Assembly (NCBI GenBank): GCA_002238865.1 | Contig: MPNE01000010.1 | Span: 1 to 64,000, forward strand | Length of the DNA stretch: 64,000 nucleotides | Source: Gemmatimonadetes bacterium bin94 | GTDB taxonomy: Bacteria > Gemmatimonadota > Gemmatimonadetes > Longimicrobiales > Gaopeijiaceae | Direction: 5' to 3' | In this document: in pieces, positions 17,946-26,186 of the stretch | Layout of the letters: every line of letters starts with the position of its first letter | Position numbering within the stretch: the first letter of the stretch is position 1 | The notes under the pieces: model-generated | The model's input: only the letters and a program-made list of their open reading frames with translations | Databases searched by the model: none | Told to the model about the DNA's origin: nothing | Translations under genes and position numbers: made by a program

Positions 17946-19241
17946 TTACGCGCCGACCCGCGCCAGCTCCCACAGCTGCACGTACTCCACCCCCAGTTCG
18001 TCCCGCGCCTTCCCCACGATGTAGTCCTCGCCGATCTCGTAGATCTCCAGGTCGGGGGGCGTCTCGACGAACCCCTGCACGATCCCGTCGGGGTCGAAGA
18101 CCGTCCATAGGGTGCCCTGCTCGCCCGGGAGATTGAATTCGCGCACCCAGAGGTAGCCGAGCGCATCGACCTCGATGGAGGAGAAGGCGGGGAAGGAGGG
18201 GGGGACGGACAGACCATCCAGGACCGGGGTGATCATCGCCTTGTACTCGGCGCCATAGGATGCCAGCTGGTCGGCCCGGAACCGGTCGAGATCGGCTTGC
18301 GTTGGAGTTCGCACCTCGTGATCGCGTCGAACGATGCGCGCGACGGAACCGTCAGCTCCGAAGGCCCTGATCTCGTAACGGTCCGTCGGGCTGACGATCG
18401 CCAGGTCGCCCCACGCCCCCCATACAACGGTTTGCTGAAACGGAGGATCAAGCATCAAGAAGGTGGACGGCGGGATGACTGTATCGTCCAGATAGTCGAA
18501 AACCTCTGCGCCGGGATGGCTTCCGAGTTCGGTCCGCAGCGAGCCGTCTCCTTCCAGAATGAGGAAATCCAGGTTGTCCCGCCTGGTCCCGGTGGGTAGG
18601 AATCCCGACCACGGTGAAGAGCGAGTGACGATGATCGCCCCGTCGGGCAGCACCTCCCGACATCGGGTGTTGGATCCGTCGGGAGCAAGGTTGACGGTTC
18701 GGGCATGTCGTCCGTCCGGCCCAAAGACGGAAAACAGTCCCAACCCCCAAGAGAAAGTTCCGTGACAGACCGCGATGGAGTCGCCGGGCCACGGTTCCGC
18801 CCAGAAAAGCCTCCGCCCGAAGGCGTTTCCAGCCCACATCCCGCCAAAGTCGCCCGGACCCTCGCCCTTCTGTCCCCAGGCCGTGAGATAGGTGCAACCC
18901 TCGTCGAACACCAGCAGCTGGTGCGAGCCGCCGTTTGCGACCACGAGCCGTCCGTCGCCGAGCCTCAAGGCGTCGTCCACCTGGTGCAGCTGAAAACCCT
19001 CGCTGGCTTCGACCGAGCCGATGGTGAAGGCGGGTTCCGCCCCGATCTCCCAGCCGAGCCGCGAACCATCGGCCGGCCGGCGGTTTTCGATGATCCGGAT
19101 GCCGGCGCTGTCGCGAACCTGGTGTCGTGGCGCTGCCTGCGGGCCGGACTCCCCGGCTTCCGTGTCGGCGGCCGGTTCGCATGCGATGGCGGCGACAAGC
19201 GCGATCGCCGCCGCTCCACCCGGAGTCAGCCTGCTCTTCAT
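17946..19241 (-). CDS. Six-bladed beta-propeller lipoprotein 1
   Basis: 431 residues with a lipobox (VAAIAC, C21). After a short linker it has the RDSAGIRIIENRRP motif that opens this family, then repeated propeller strands such as LRLGDGRLVVANGGSHQLLVFD, EGPGDFGG and WVREFNLPGEQGTLWTVFD. The NHL/6-bladed-propeller family is numerous in Gemmatimonadota and usually has no assigned function; proteins are expected on the outer membrane or periplasmic face. Paralogues in this window are at 29127-30389 and 37132-38370; the latter shares the ending GEDYI(V/L)G...GVEYVQLW almost exactly, so these two are close relatives. Confidence 0.85.
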   Translation of the reverse strand: MKSRLTPGGAAAIALVAAIACEPAADTEAGESGPQAAPRHQVRDSAGIRIIENRRPADGSRLGWEIGAEPAFTIGSVEASEGFQLHQVDDALRLGDGRLVVANGGSHQLLVFDEGCTYLTAWGQKGEGPGDFGGMWAGNAFGRRLFWAEPWPGDSIAVCHGTFSWGLGLFSVFGPDGRHARTVNLAPDGSNTRCREVLPDGAIIVTRSSPWSGFLPTGTRRDNLDFLILEGDGSLRTELGSHPGAEVFDYLDDTVIPPSTFLMLDPPFQQTVVWGAWGDLAIVSPTDRYEIRAFGADGSVARIVRRDHEVRTPTQADLDRFRADQLASYGAEYKAMITPVLDGLSVPPSFPAFSSIEVDALGYLWVREFNLPGEQGTLWTVFDPDGIVQGFVETPPDLEIYEIGEDYIVGKARDELGVEYVQLWELARVGA

Positions 19242-19272
19242 GGAACTCTCGCCTGCGTCTCCGCTGCTTCCG

Positions 19273-19758
19273 CTACTTCCCCCGCGCGATACACTCGATT
19301 TCCACCCTGGCCCCCAGCGCGAGGCCGCTCCCCGCCATCGCGGAGCGCGCGGGCGGCTCCATCCCCTGGAAGTACGTGACGTACACCTCGTTCATGGCCG
19401 CGTAGTCGGCGATGTCGGCGAGGAATACCGTGCACTTCACCAGATCCTCGAAACCGAGCCCGGCGGCGACCAGGATACGCCGGATGTTCTCCATGGTGGC
19501 AATCGTCTCGGGGCCGACGCCGCCTTCGACGACGCGCAGTTCACCGCTCGGGGGCGTACCGATCGCGCCTGACAGGAAGACGAGGTCGCCAACGCGCACC
19601 GCCGGGGTGAAGACCGGCAGCCGGGCCACGCCCTGCGGAACGATGTGCTCGATGGGCGTGGGGGTGGAGGCGGGCCCGGCTGCGTCCCGCGCGGCCCCCC
19701 CCGGCAGGCCCGGAGCACAGGCGCCGATTCCGCCCAGGGCGATCAGGGCGAAGCTCAT
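19273..19758 (-). CDS. RidA/YjgF-family protein with lipoprotein-like signal
   Basis: 161 residues from ATG 19758; the Shine-Dalgarno is weak, and the frame remains open further upstream without recognisable protein. The core is RidA/YjgF: VGDLVFLSGAIGTPPSGEL, TIATMENIRRILVAAGLGFEDLVKCTVFLADIADYAAMN and the closing PARSAMAGSGLALGARVEIEC, whose first Arg is the residue that in RidA contacts enamine/imine intermediates. Most RidA proteins are cytosolic; this one carries an N-terminal hydrophobic stretch ending in IGAC, which suggests export and lipidation. It lies between a beta-propeller lipoprotein and an amidohydrolase, both also exported. Confidence 0.82.
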   Translation of the reverse strand: MSFALIALGGIGACAPGLPGGAARDAAGPASTPTPIEHIVPQGVARLPVFTPAVRVGDLVFLSGAIGTPPSGELRVVEGGVGPETIATMENIRRILVAAGLGFEDLVKCTVFLADIADYAAMNEVYVTYFQGMEPPARSAMAGSGLALGARVEIECIARGK

Positions 19759-20002
19759 GCAGGCGCCCCGAGGCACAGCAGCCCGCGGGCAAAATCCCCC
19801 CGGCATTCGAGCGGCGATGCATCCGCGCTGGACCGCTTCGCTCTGCGTTGCTTTTCGGGCGAATAGCGCTGCTATTCCCCCTTCAAAGCGCCTTGCCAGC
19901 CCGGCGCCTCGCCGCTCTCGGTGCTCGCGCGGATTTGTCCACGGGCTGCCAATTGTTGCCGACTTGGAACCGGGGCCGCGGCCTCGCCCGAACCGCCGTC
20001 CT

Positions 20003-21745
20003 CTATCGCACATAACGCACCTCCCCTCCCACGATCGTCGCGTCCACGCGCGCGTCGGCCAGCTCCTCGTCCGGCACGGTGAGAATGTCGCGGTCGATGA
20101 CGACCACATCACCCAGCTTGCCGACCTCGAGGGAGCCCTTGTAGTCCTCTTCGAAGGCCGCGATCGCGTTGTTGATCGTGTAGCTGCGGAGCGCCTCGAT
20201 CCTGGTCATGTTCTGCTGCGGGTAGAAGATCGACCCGTCCACGGTGAGCCGCGTCACCGAGGAGCGAAAGCCGGCCAGCGGGTCGATGTCCTCGACGGGA
20301 ACATCCGTGCCGTTGTTGATGCGCACGCCCGCGTTCATGAACGACCGCCACAGGTAGGTCCGCTCCTCGGCGCGCCGGTCCCCCAGCCGGAGCGGGATCC
20401 ACGGCGCGTCCGAGGTGGCGTGCACGCCCTGCATCGAGGCGAGGATGCCGAGCTCGGCAAAACGCGGGATGTCGTCCGGGTGGACGTGCTGCGCGTGCTC
20501 GATCCGCCAGCGCAGGTCGGGCCCGGCCCCCGCCGAGTCGAAGACCGACTGGTAGATGTCGAGCACTTCGCGATTCGCGCGGTCCCCGATCGCGTGGGTG
20601 TTGACCTGGAAGCCGTGCTTGATCGCGACGTGCGCGGTCCCGGTGATGTCCTCGACGGTCTCCAGCACGAGGCCGGTAGACTCGGTCATGTCCTCGTACG
20701 GCTCCAGGAGCCAGGCGCCGTGTGACCCGAGCGCCCCGTCGATCTGGCGCTTGATGGACCTCACGGTGAGGTAGTCGTCCCCTGTCGAGGGCATGTAGTA
20801 GTCGGGGAGGAGGGCGTCCATCTCTTCGTTCGATGCGCGGCGCACCATGATGTACAGCCGCACCGGCAGCGCACCCTCTTCTTCGAGGCGCTTGAGCCCG
20901 TCAATGGTCGAAAAGGGCGCTCCGGCGTCCTGGAACGAGGTTACGCCCTTGGACAGCGCCTCTTCGGCCGCCAGTTGCACCTCGCGCCTGAACTGCGCCT
21001 CGATCTCTTCCGCGGAACGGCCGGACTCGGACCGTGCGAAAGCGGCGGAAACAGGTCGCTGGGCGGTCTCCCGCAGCAGGCCGGTCAACTCGCCGTTCTC
21101 GTCGCGGACCAGTTCGCCGCCCGGGGGAGGTTCCGAGTCGCGATCGAAACCGGCCAGCGCCAGCGCGGCGGCGTTGGCGAAGCCGGCGTGGCCCGACGCA
21201 TGCCCCAGCAGGACCGGGTTGTCCGGGCTCACCGCCGAGAGCGACGCGTGGGTCGGGTTGCCTTCGACGGCCGGGTCCGGTGGACTGTCCCACTTCTCCT
21301 GGTGCCAGCCGCGCCCGCGTATCCATTGACCGGGCTCGGCCTCGGCGACGGCGTCCGCCACCATGGCCACGATCGCGTCCCAGTTGGCGGCGCCGTTGAG
21401 GTCCAGAATCGTCTTCGAGTTGCCCAGGCTCATGAAGTGGCCGTGTCCCTCGATGAACCCTGGTGCGGCGAAGCGGCCGTCGAGCTCGATCACCTCGGTC
21501 TCGGCTCCGATGAGCGCGTCCACGTCGTCGTTGCTGCCCACCGCGACGATCCAGCCGTCGGCGATGGCGACCGCCTCCGCCATGGAATTGTCCGGGTCGA
21601 CGGTCGCGATGACCCCGCCGCGCAGCACCAGGTCGGCGGGGGTGACGCCTTCCGCAGGAGCGGGCCCGTCCGCGCAGGCGGCAAGGAGGAGGACCCCGGC
21701 GGCGAGCGACGCGGCCAGACGGGGCGAGGGGCTATCGGTTCTCAT
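20003..21745 (-). CDS. Secreted YtcJ-type amidohydrolase (lipoprotein)
   Basis: 580 residues with lipobox LLAAC (C24). It begins with the amidohydrolase-3 pattern DLVLRGGVIATVDPDNSMAEAVAI, then FIEGHGHF giving the metal-binding HxH, IRGRGWHQEKW, a long TIM-barrel with EHAQHVHPDD and HAIGDRANREVLD, and NNGTDVPVEDIDPLAGF supplying the terminal Asp. These features match metal-dependent amidohydrolases of the YtcJ/NfdA group (N-substituted formamide or related deformylases); substrate cannot be told. It is likely in the periplasm or on the surface. About 240 bases without a gene separate it from the RidA-like gene. Confidence 0.9.
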   Translation of the reverse strand: MRTDSPSPRLAASLAAGVLLLAACADGPAPAEGVTPADLVLRGGVIATVDPDNSMAEAVAIADGWIVAVGSNDDVDALIGAETEVIELDGRFAAPGFIEGHGHFMSLGNSKTILDLNGAANWDAIVAMVADAVAEAEPGQWIRGRGWHQEKWDSPPDPAVEGNPTHASLSAVSPDNPVLLGHASGHAGFANAAALALAGFDRDSEPPPGGELVRDENGELTGLLRETAQRPVSAAFARSESGRSAEEIEAQFRREVQLAAEEALSKGVTSFQDAGAPFSTIDGLKRLEEEGALPVRLYIMVRRASNEEMDALLPDYYMPSTGDDYLTVRSIKRQIDGALGSHGAWLLEPYEDMTESTGLVLETVEDITGTAHVAIKHGFQVNTHAIGDRANREVLDIYQSVFDSAGAGPDLRWRIEHAQHVHPDDIPRFAELGILASMQGVHATSDAPWIPLRLGDRRAEERTYLWRSFMNAGVRINNGTDVPVEDIDPLAGFRSSVTRLTVDGSIFYPQQNMTRIEALRSYTINNAIAAFEEDYKGSLEVGKLGDVVVIDRDILTVPDEELADARVDATIVGGEVRYVR

Positions 21746-21851
21746 GGATTCTCTTTCCGGTCTCGGGACCAGTTCGTGTCATTCCGTCTATTCTGGGCCT
21801 CGGCGACAGCTGAGCGCCACCCCGGCGTCGGCCGCGCCCGAATCGCCTCTG

Positions 21852-22265
21852 TCAGCTGCGTGCGTCCAGCGTCTGAACGTGTCCCGCGGACCCGTAGTCC
21901 AGAATGGCATCGTCGGCGGTCAGCAGCTGCGCCCCGTGATGGCGAGCCGTCGCCACGATCAGACGATCTGCCGTGTCGGCGGGTCCATCGCCCGGCAGGC
22001 GGGCCGCGTCGACGGCAATTGCGGTCTCGACCGGAAGCAGGGTGACTCCCGGCAGCGCGAGCACGGCATCGATCCAGTCCCCAACGTCGCGCTCCAGGCG
22101 CAGGCGGTCCTCCTCGACCAGCTGGGCCACTTCCCATGGCGTAATCGCCGACACGCCGATGGTGCCCTCCCGCGCCCGCGATTCGATGATCTCGTGCGCG
22201 GTCGGGCCCAGGCTCGGGTCGTCGTTGGCGGCCCAGATCAGGGCGTGTGTGTCGAGGACGATCAT
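21852..22265 (-). CDS. PIN-domain toxin (VapC-like ribonuclease)
   Basis: 137 residues. Acidic metal ligands of PIN nucleases are visible: D5 in VLDTHALIW, an Asp/Glu in the WEVAQL helix, and the ADRLIVATARHH helix followed by LLTADDAI. PIN toxins cleave RNA, often initiator tRNA or rRNA. ATG at 22265 overlaps the antitoxin stop (ATGA), the usual two-gene layout with the antitoxin first. Active-site residues appear complete, so it should be functional. Confidence 0.9.
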   Translation of the reverse strand: MIVLDTHALIWAANDDPSLGPTAHEIIESRAREGTIGVSAITPWEVAQLVEEDRLRLERDVGDWIDAVLALPGVTLLPVETAIAVDAARLPGDGPADTADRLIVATARHHGAQLLTADDAILDYGSAGHVQTLDARS

Positions 22266-22507
22266 TGGCCGGCTTCCGTCCCGGCAGCGTCGGCCGCGGG
22301 CGCCAGGGGGTCGTCGTAGCGGGATACCGAACCCCGCATCGCGCCGATGATCAGATCGCCTGCGTCACCGTCGTCGGGGACCGGGGACAACACCACAACG
22401 GGCCGCCCGTGCCTGGTGATCGTGATCGGCTCACGGTCCCGCGCAACCTGGGCGATCAGCGATGGGCACGCGTTGCGGAAGGCGGCAACGCCGATGATTT
22501 TGGTCAT
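22262..22507 (-). CDS. Phd/YefM-type antitoxin
   Basis: 81 residues from ATG 22507, which has AAAGGAG eight bases upstream. The N-terminal half is the Phd/YefM DNA-binding fold (KIIGVAAFRNACPSLIAQVA, then PITITRHGRPVVVLSP); the acidic, Pro/Ala-rich C-terminus would wrap and inhibit the PIN toxin. It is coupled to the toxin by a four-base overlap. Four TGTAC boxes upstream are a likely autoregulatory operator. Confidence 0.9.
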   Translation of the reverse strand: MTKIIGVAAFRNACPSLIAQVARDREPITITRHGRPVVVLSPVPDDGDAGDLIIGAMRGSVSRYDDPLAPAADAAGTEAGQ

Positions 22508-22509
22508 TC

Positions 22510-22553
22510 TGTACACTCCTTTCTGTACATTATGTACATAATCCAATGTACAG
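22510..22553 (-). promoter_or_regulatory. TGTACA operator/promoter of the Phd-PIN pair
   Basis: TGTAC(A) occurs at 22510, 22524, 22533 and 22548; the middle two form a near-perfect dyad, TGTACATTATGTACA. Read on the minus strand the AT-rich centre (TACATAAT) can serve as -10, and the Shine-Dalgarno AAAGGAG lies inside the site. This fits repression by the antitoxin-toxin complex. Confidence 0.6.
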
Positions 22554-22585
22554 AACGGTGCCGGGGCGGGGAAGGGGCGCCGGGT

Positions 22586-23389
22586 TCACCTCGCGATGTC
22601 CAGCAGCCGGAGCACCTCTTCCTGCGTTGCCATCTCGTCCGCGCTCGCCAGGAAGGGTCGGACGTCTGCCGTGACCGCATCCCACGGCAAGGCGGCGACC
22701 CGGTCAGCGACCACGCCGCGCCAGGAAACAGGTGTAAGCACGCCGGTGTTCGGATCGCTCTGCCGAAGCGCCGAGTTCAGCAGCTCGATGTTGGGCGGCG
22801 GCCAGGCCGGATCACTCAGGTACCACGCCAGATCGTAGATGTCCCTGCCCTTGGTCCAGGGGCGGGCCAGCACCGCGTGCAGCTTGCCCGCCAGGAGCGA
22901 AGCGGGGTCGTGATGATGGATCCGCAGCGAGACGTGTTTCCGGACAAGTCGCGTCTCCGTCACCGCGCCCGCGGGAGGGTTGGTGTCCACATCGATCTTG
23001 ACGCCAAGTGCCTCTCCCGGATGCGGAGACAGCTCTGTCTCGTACAACAGGCCCTGGAATCGGATCCACCCCGCGTGGACGTTGCCGCGGTCTCGGAGGG
23101 AACCCGTGACTTCGTAGCCTTCGCGACGGAACTGCCGGACGATGGCGGTCATCCACGCCCTTGGGTCGTACAGCCCGTGCGGGCCCTCCAGGGCGAAGTC
23201 GAGGTCCTCGGAGTATCGGGGAAGACGGTACAGGAACCGCAGAGCCGTGCCCCCCTGAAAGGCCAGCGGCGACATTGCTCCGACCCGCTGCAGACCTTCC
23301 AGGATCCGGGCTTGAAGGTACTCGCGCAGGACATTGCGCCCTTCCAGCGGATCCAGCCCGCGAACCAGTGCTTCCAGGTGGTCCCTCAT
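22586..23389 (-). CDS. AbiEii-family nucleotidyltransferase toxin
   Basis: 267 residues. GGTALRFLYRLPRYSEDLDF contains the DNA polymerase beta-type signature of AbiEii/MenT toxins, the G-G-T near the nucleotide site and the paired acidic D-x-D. Later motifs are VKIDVDTN, a conserved LLAGKLHAVLARPWTKGRDIYDLAWYL, and a helical C-terminus. AbiEii-type enzymes act as type IV toxins or abortive-infection effectors; MenT relatives add nucleotides to tRNA ends. The start overlaps the upstream AbiEi-like stop by ATGA (23386-23389). Confidence 0.9.
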   Translation of the reverse strand: MRDHLEALVRGLDPLEGRNVLREYLQARILEGLQRVGAMSPLAFQGGTALRFLYRLPRYSEDLDFALEGPHGLYDPRAWMTAIVRQFRREGYEVTGSLRDRGNVHAGWIRFQGLLYETELSPHPGEALGVKIDVDTNPPAGAVTETRLVRKHVSLRIHHHDPASLLAGKLHAVLARPWTKGRDIYDLAWYLSDPAWPPPNIELLNSALRQSDPNTGVLTPVSWRGVVADRVAALPWDAVTADVRPFLASADEMATQEEVLRLLDIAR

Positions 23390-24024
23390 AGCGGCTCGTA
23401 GGCCAGCTCCGGATCAGTGGCCAGTCCATGTACATGAAGGGCGGCGCGAATGAGCTTCGGGCGCTCGGCGACGGCGGCCAACTCTTCGATCCTGTCGGCC
23501 GAAAACGCTTCGATGTTCAGCCGCAGCCCGTCGATCCAGGCGGGATCGTCACCGCCCGGCTGCAGGTGCACCAGGTCCAGGAAGGCCCTTTCGGGGGAAG
23601 CGACGAACGCCTTCTGATCGCCGCCCAGCTCCACCAGCCGGTATCCGCTGCGCAGCGCAGGCTTCAGGTAGCGGAAGGAGTATCGCCCCAGGGGCGTCTC
23701 CCTGATGTGAGGACGCCCCGGACCGCAGCTGGTGACTTCCGCCACGAACTCCGGAATGGCGTTTGCGAACGCCAGCGCCGAGAGGCCGCTCACATACGAC
23801 CCGGCCACGAGACGGTTCGCCACCAGAAACGGATGGGGGATGACCTTCCTGTACGGGGGCGCAAGCGCAAACAGGTCCCGCCGGAGTCGAAGGAGCCTTC
23901 CCGACCCGCACCAGCGGCTCAACTGGGCGGGAAGGCCCGGCTCGCGCGAGCGTCCGGCCACCAGGAACCCCGTCTCGAAGACGGGCTCGTCCTCCACGAT
24001 TTCGAGCAGTTGAGAGAATTTCAT
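23386..24024 (-). CDS. AbiEi-like antitoxin/transcription regulator
   Basis: 212 residues. N-terminal winged helix (LSRWCGSGRLLRLRRDLFAL) matches the AbiEi_4-type DNA-binding domain, followed by the typical VANRLVAGSYVSGLSALAF and a C-terminal domain with ASPERAFLDLVHL. AbiEi proteins repress their own operon at inverted repeats; a perfect TTTCAT/ATGAAA dyad lies across this gene's start. ATG 24024 is used. Sits 39 bases after the stop of the epimerase gene on the same strand. Confidence 0.85.
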   Translation of the reverse strand: MKFSQLLEIVEDEPVFETGFLVAGRSREPGLPAQLSRWCGSGRLLRLRRDLFALAPPYRKVIPHPFLVANRLVAGSYVSGLSALAFANAIPEFVAEVTSCGPGRPHIRETPLGRYSFRYLKPALRSGYRLVELGGDQKAFVASPERAFLDLVHLQPGGDDPAWIDGLRLNIEAFSADRIEELAAVAERPKLIRAALHVHGLATDPELAYEPL

Positions 24025-24032
24025 TCATGAAA
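24019..24032 (-). promoter_or_regulatory. Start-codon dyad of the AbiE-like operon
   Basis: TTTCAT-TC-ATGAAA, perfect six-base arms overlapping the AbiEi start codon. It could be an autoregulatory operator; length is modest and could be chance. Confidence 0.35.
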
Positions 24033-24063
24033 TGTGCCCACAACTACAATGTTCTGCAACGGC

Positions 24064-25239
24064 CTACCCGATCGCACCCCCCGACGCCCGCCAGAGATCC
24101 AGTACCTCTCGTTCGCGCTCGGCGCTGACCCCGGCCCTCAGCGCCGCCTGCCGCTCGGGTGGCCGCGAGAAGTGGTACTCCAGCGTGGCCGCGGTCGTGT
24201 CCGCCAGGGACCGGAAGGTGAGACCCTTTTCCACCTCGGGCGTGAGGTCGAAGCGTGCAAAGCCCTCCGCACCGTCTCGTGCCGGACGCCACACGGGCAT
24301 TTCACCGTAGGGGCGCAGCCCGGCGTTGATCACGAAGTCCGTGTCCACCCAGGTGAAGGTGGTCTCGGCGGTGGTCACGGCGCGGATCCCGTACAGCAGC
24401 TCCGACATGGGGCGCGGGGTACGTGGCCCGACGACGTTGTAGGTGCCGGACTGCCCCGCTTCGGCCATCTCGACCAGCCATTCGCCGAAGTCGCGCACGT
24501 CGATGATCTGCACGGGGTCGGTTCCGTCCCCGGGCGCGAGGACCTCGCCGCCGCGATGGATGCGCACGGGCCAGTAGGTGAAGCGATCGGTGGTGTCGCC
24601 CGGGCCGATGATCAGGCCGGGCCGGAAGACCAGCGTCCGGTCGTCGCCGAATGCGCGGCGCGCGTTCTGCTCGGCCAGCGCCTTGTTTAGCCCGTAGGGG
24701 CGCCGCTCGGTGCCCGGCTCGAGGCCCGCCCGTTCATACGTCCACACGGGCGCCGCAATGGTCATGGGGACCCGGCTCGTGTCCGCGTAGACCGAGCGCG
24801 TGGAGACGAAGATGTACCGTTCGCACGAATCCTTGAGCAGGCCCGCGCTGAGTTCCACCCACGCCGGATTGGTCGCCGAGTTGTCGATCACGACGTCCCA
24901 GCTGCGTCCCTCCAGCGCGGACAGGTCGTCGTTGCGGTCGCCGACGAGCTTTTCCAGATCGGGGAAGAGGTGCGTGTTGGTGCGCCCGCGGTTGAAGAGG
25001 GTGACCTCGTGGCCCCGTGACAGCGCGTATTCGATCTGGTGCGGGCCGATGAAGTTGGTGCCTCCCAGGACGAGGATCCTGAGGGGGTTGCCCGCCGCCG
25101 CCTGCCCCGAGCCGCCGGACGCTGGCGGGGAGCCGGCGTCTGCCGAACAACCCGCGAGCGCCCCGGCGGCGGTTCCGCTGGCGAGGACGCCGCCCGCGGT
25201 GACGGTGGTCTTGAGGAAGTCGCGCCGATTCGGCTTCAT
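24064..25239 (-). CDS. Tat-exported NAD-dependent epimerase/dehydratase-like protein 2
   Basis: 391 residues from ATG 25239 with AGGAG upstream. NRRDFLKTT (4-12) is a twin-arginine signal, with a Cys at 31 (ALAGC) that could be lipidated. The SDR core has ILVLGGTNFIGPHQIEYA (about 55-72), VGDRNDDLSALEGRSWDVVID, STRSVYADTS and YGLNKALAE (YxxxK). Compared with the protein at 6598-7818 the order, spacing and many blocks are the same (for example EGRSWDVV, DRFTYWPVRI, MLYGIRAVT versus LLYGIRAVT), so the two are paralogues. Substrate unknown; cofactor-loaded export is implied by Tat. Confidence 0.85.
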   Translation of the reverse strand: MKPNRRDFLKTTVTAGGVLASGTAAGALAGCSADAGSPPASGGSGQAAAGNPLRILVLGGTNFIGPHQIEYALSRGHEVTLFNRGRTNTHLFPDLEKLVGDRNDDLSALEGRSWDVVIDNSATNPAWVELSAGLLKDSCERYIFVSTRSVYADTSRVPMTIAAPVWTYERAGLEPGTERRPYGLNKALAEQNARRAFGDDRTLVFRPGLIIGPGDTTDRFTYWPVRIHRGGEVLAPGDGTDPVQIIDVRDFGEWLVEMAEAGQSGTYNVVGPRTPRPMSELLYGIRAVTTAETTFTWVDTDFVINAGLRPYGEMPVWRPARDGAEGFARFDLTPEVEKGLTFRSLADTTAATLEYHFSRPPERQAALRAGVSAEREREVLDLWRASGGAIG

Positions 25240-25304
25240 GGGGGGCTCCTGTTCGTGGAGGGTGATCTCGTCGCTTGAAGATGATCTCGCCGGATTCCGC
25301 GGCG

Positions 25305-26186
25305 TCAGAGGTCTCGTTTGCGCATGCTGAGGAAGGCCGTGATCAGGAAGGCGGCGCTGAAGGCGAGCGCCACAACGGCCAGAAGTTCGAAATCGCGGAA
25401 CTCGAGGAGCGGGCGCCCCTGCTCGGCGCGCATCGCATTTTCCTGCGCGAGCAGCTGGGGATAGTGCAGGAAAGCGTTGGCCAGCGTGCTCTGCACCTCG
25501 GCCGGCAGAAAATCGGTAGCGGGGCCCAGGGTTTCGCTCAACTCCGTCATCAGCCGGGACAGAATCTGCTCCAGGAGGAGGTAGACGAACAGGATCCCCA
25601 TCGCCGCCCCGGAAGACCGCAGCAGAGCCGCGAGCATGAACGCCCCGCTTCCCCACAGGAGCATCCCGAGCACGTAGGCGATCATGTAGTTGAAGTCGGC
25701 GGGCCCGATGATCGGTGAGCCACCCTCGCTGGGACTGAACAGTGTCGCGACGTACCCGACTCCGACGGGAATGACGAGAAAGAGGACCGCAAGGGCCGCG
25801 AGGACGATGATCTTTCCGGCGTAGAAGCGCTTCTTGCTCAGCCCGTCGATGACGTTCTGCCGCGCGGTCCGCCACGAGAATTCCGGGGCCAGGAGGAGGA
25901 TCATCGCCACCCCGACGAAGAAGGGCCCGATGTTCGCGGGAGGCTCGAGGATTCGTGACCAGCTGTCCGGAAGCGCAAAGGTGATGTTCGGCCTGCGAAT
26001 CGCTGTGCGGACCGCGGATATCACGAAGAGCGCGTTGAACCCGGCGAAGATCCCCGTCGTCACCCAGAAGGCGAGCCGTTTCGTCGTCTTGAGCGCCTCG
26101 ATCCGGACCAGCGTCCCGAAAATCCCGAGGCGCGACCCGCCGTCACTCCCGGGCGGGGACGAATTCCCGCGATCGGCGCCGCTCAC
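25305..26186 (-). CDS. ABC-2 type transporter permease
   Basis: 293 residues with six predicted membrane spans: about 40-58, 85-105, 125-150, 160-185, 190-210 and 265-285. The first span is followed by the usual ABC-2 segment LLLAPEFSWRTARQNVIDGLSKKRFYAGK. A large extracytoplasmic loop with acidic and Gln residues lies between spans 5 and 6. ATG 26186 overlaps the ATPase stop (ATGA), so the two are made together as an exporter or membrane-repair type system. No substrate clue in the neighbours. Confidence 0.85.
   Translation of the reverse strand: MSGADRGNSSPPGSDGGSRLGIFGTLVRIEALKTTKRLAFWVTTGIFAGFNALFVISAVRTAIRRPNITFALPDSWSRILEPPANIGPFFVGVAMILLLAPEFSWRTARQNVIDGLSKKRFYAGKIIVLAALAVLFLVIPVGVGYVATLFSPSEGGSPIIGPADFNYMIAYVLGMLLWGSGAFMLAALLRSSGAAMGILFVYLLLEQILSRLMTELSETLGPATDFLPAEVQSTLANAFLHYPQLLAQENAMRAEQGRPLLEFRDFELLAVVALAFSAAFLITAFLSMRKRDL

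Noticed and set aside
19952..19961. ATTGTTGCCG also found at 30397-30406 with similar surroundings
   Set aside because: Only about 14 of 15 bases agree and the wider sequences differ; one is in a gap and the other in a terminator-like spot. Treated as chance.
22267..22510. Possible alternative longer antitoxin start using an upstream ATG near 22546
   Set aside because: It would read through the TGTACA operator and lacks a ribosome site; ATG 22507 has AAAGGAG at the right distance.
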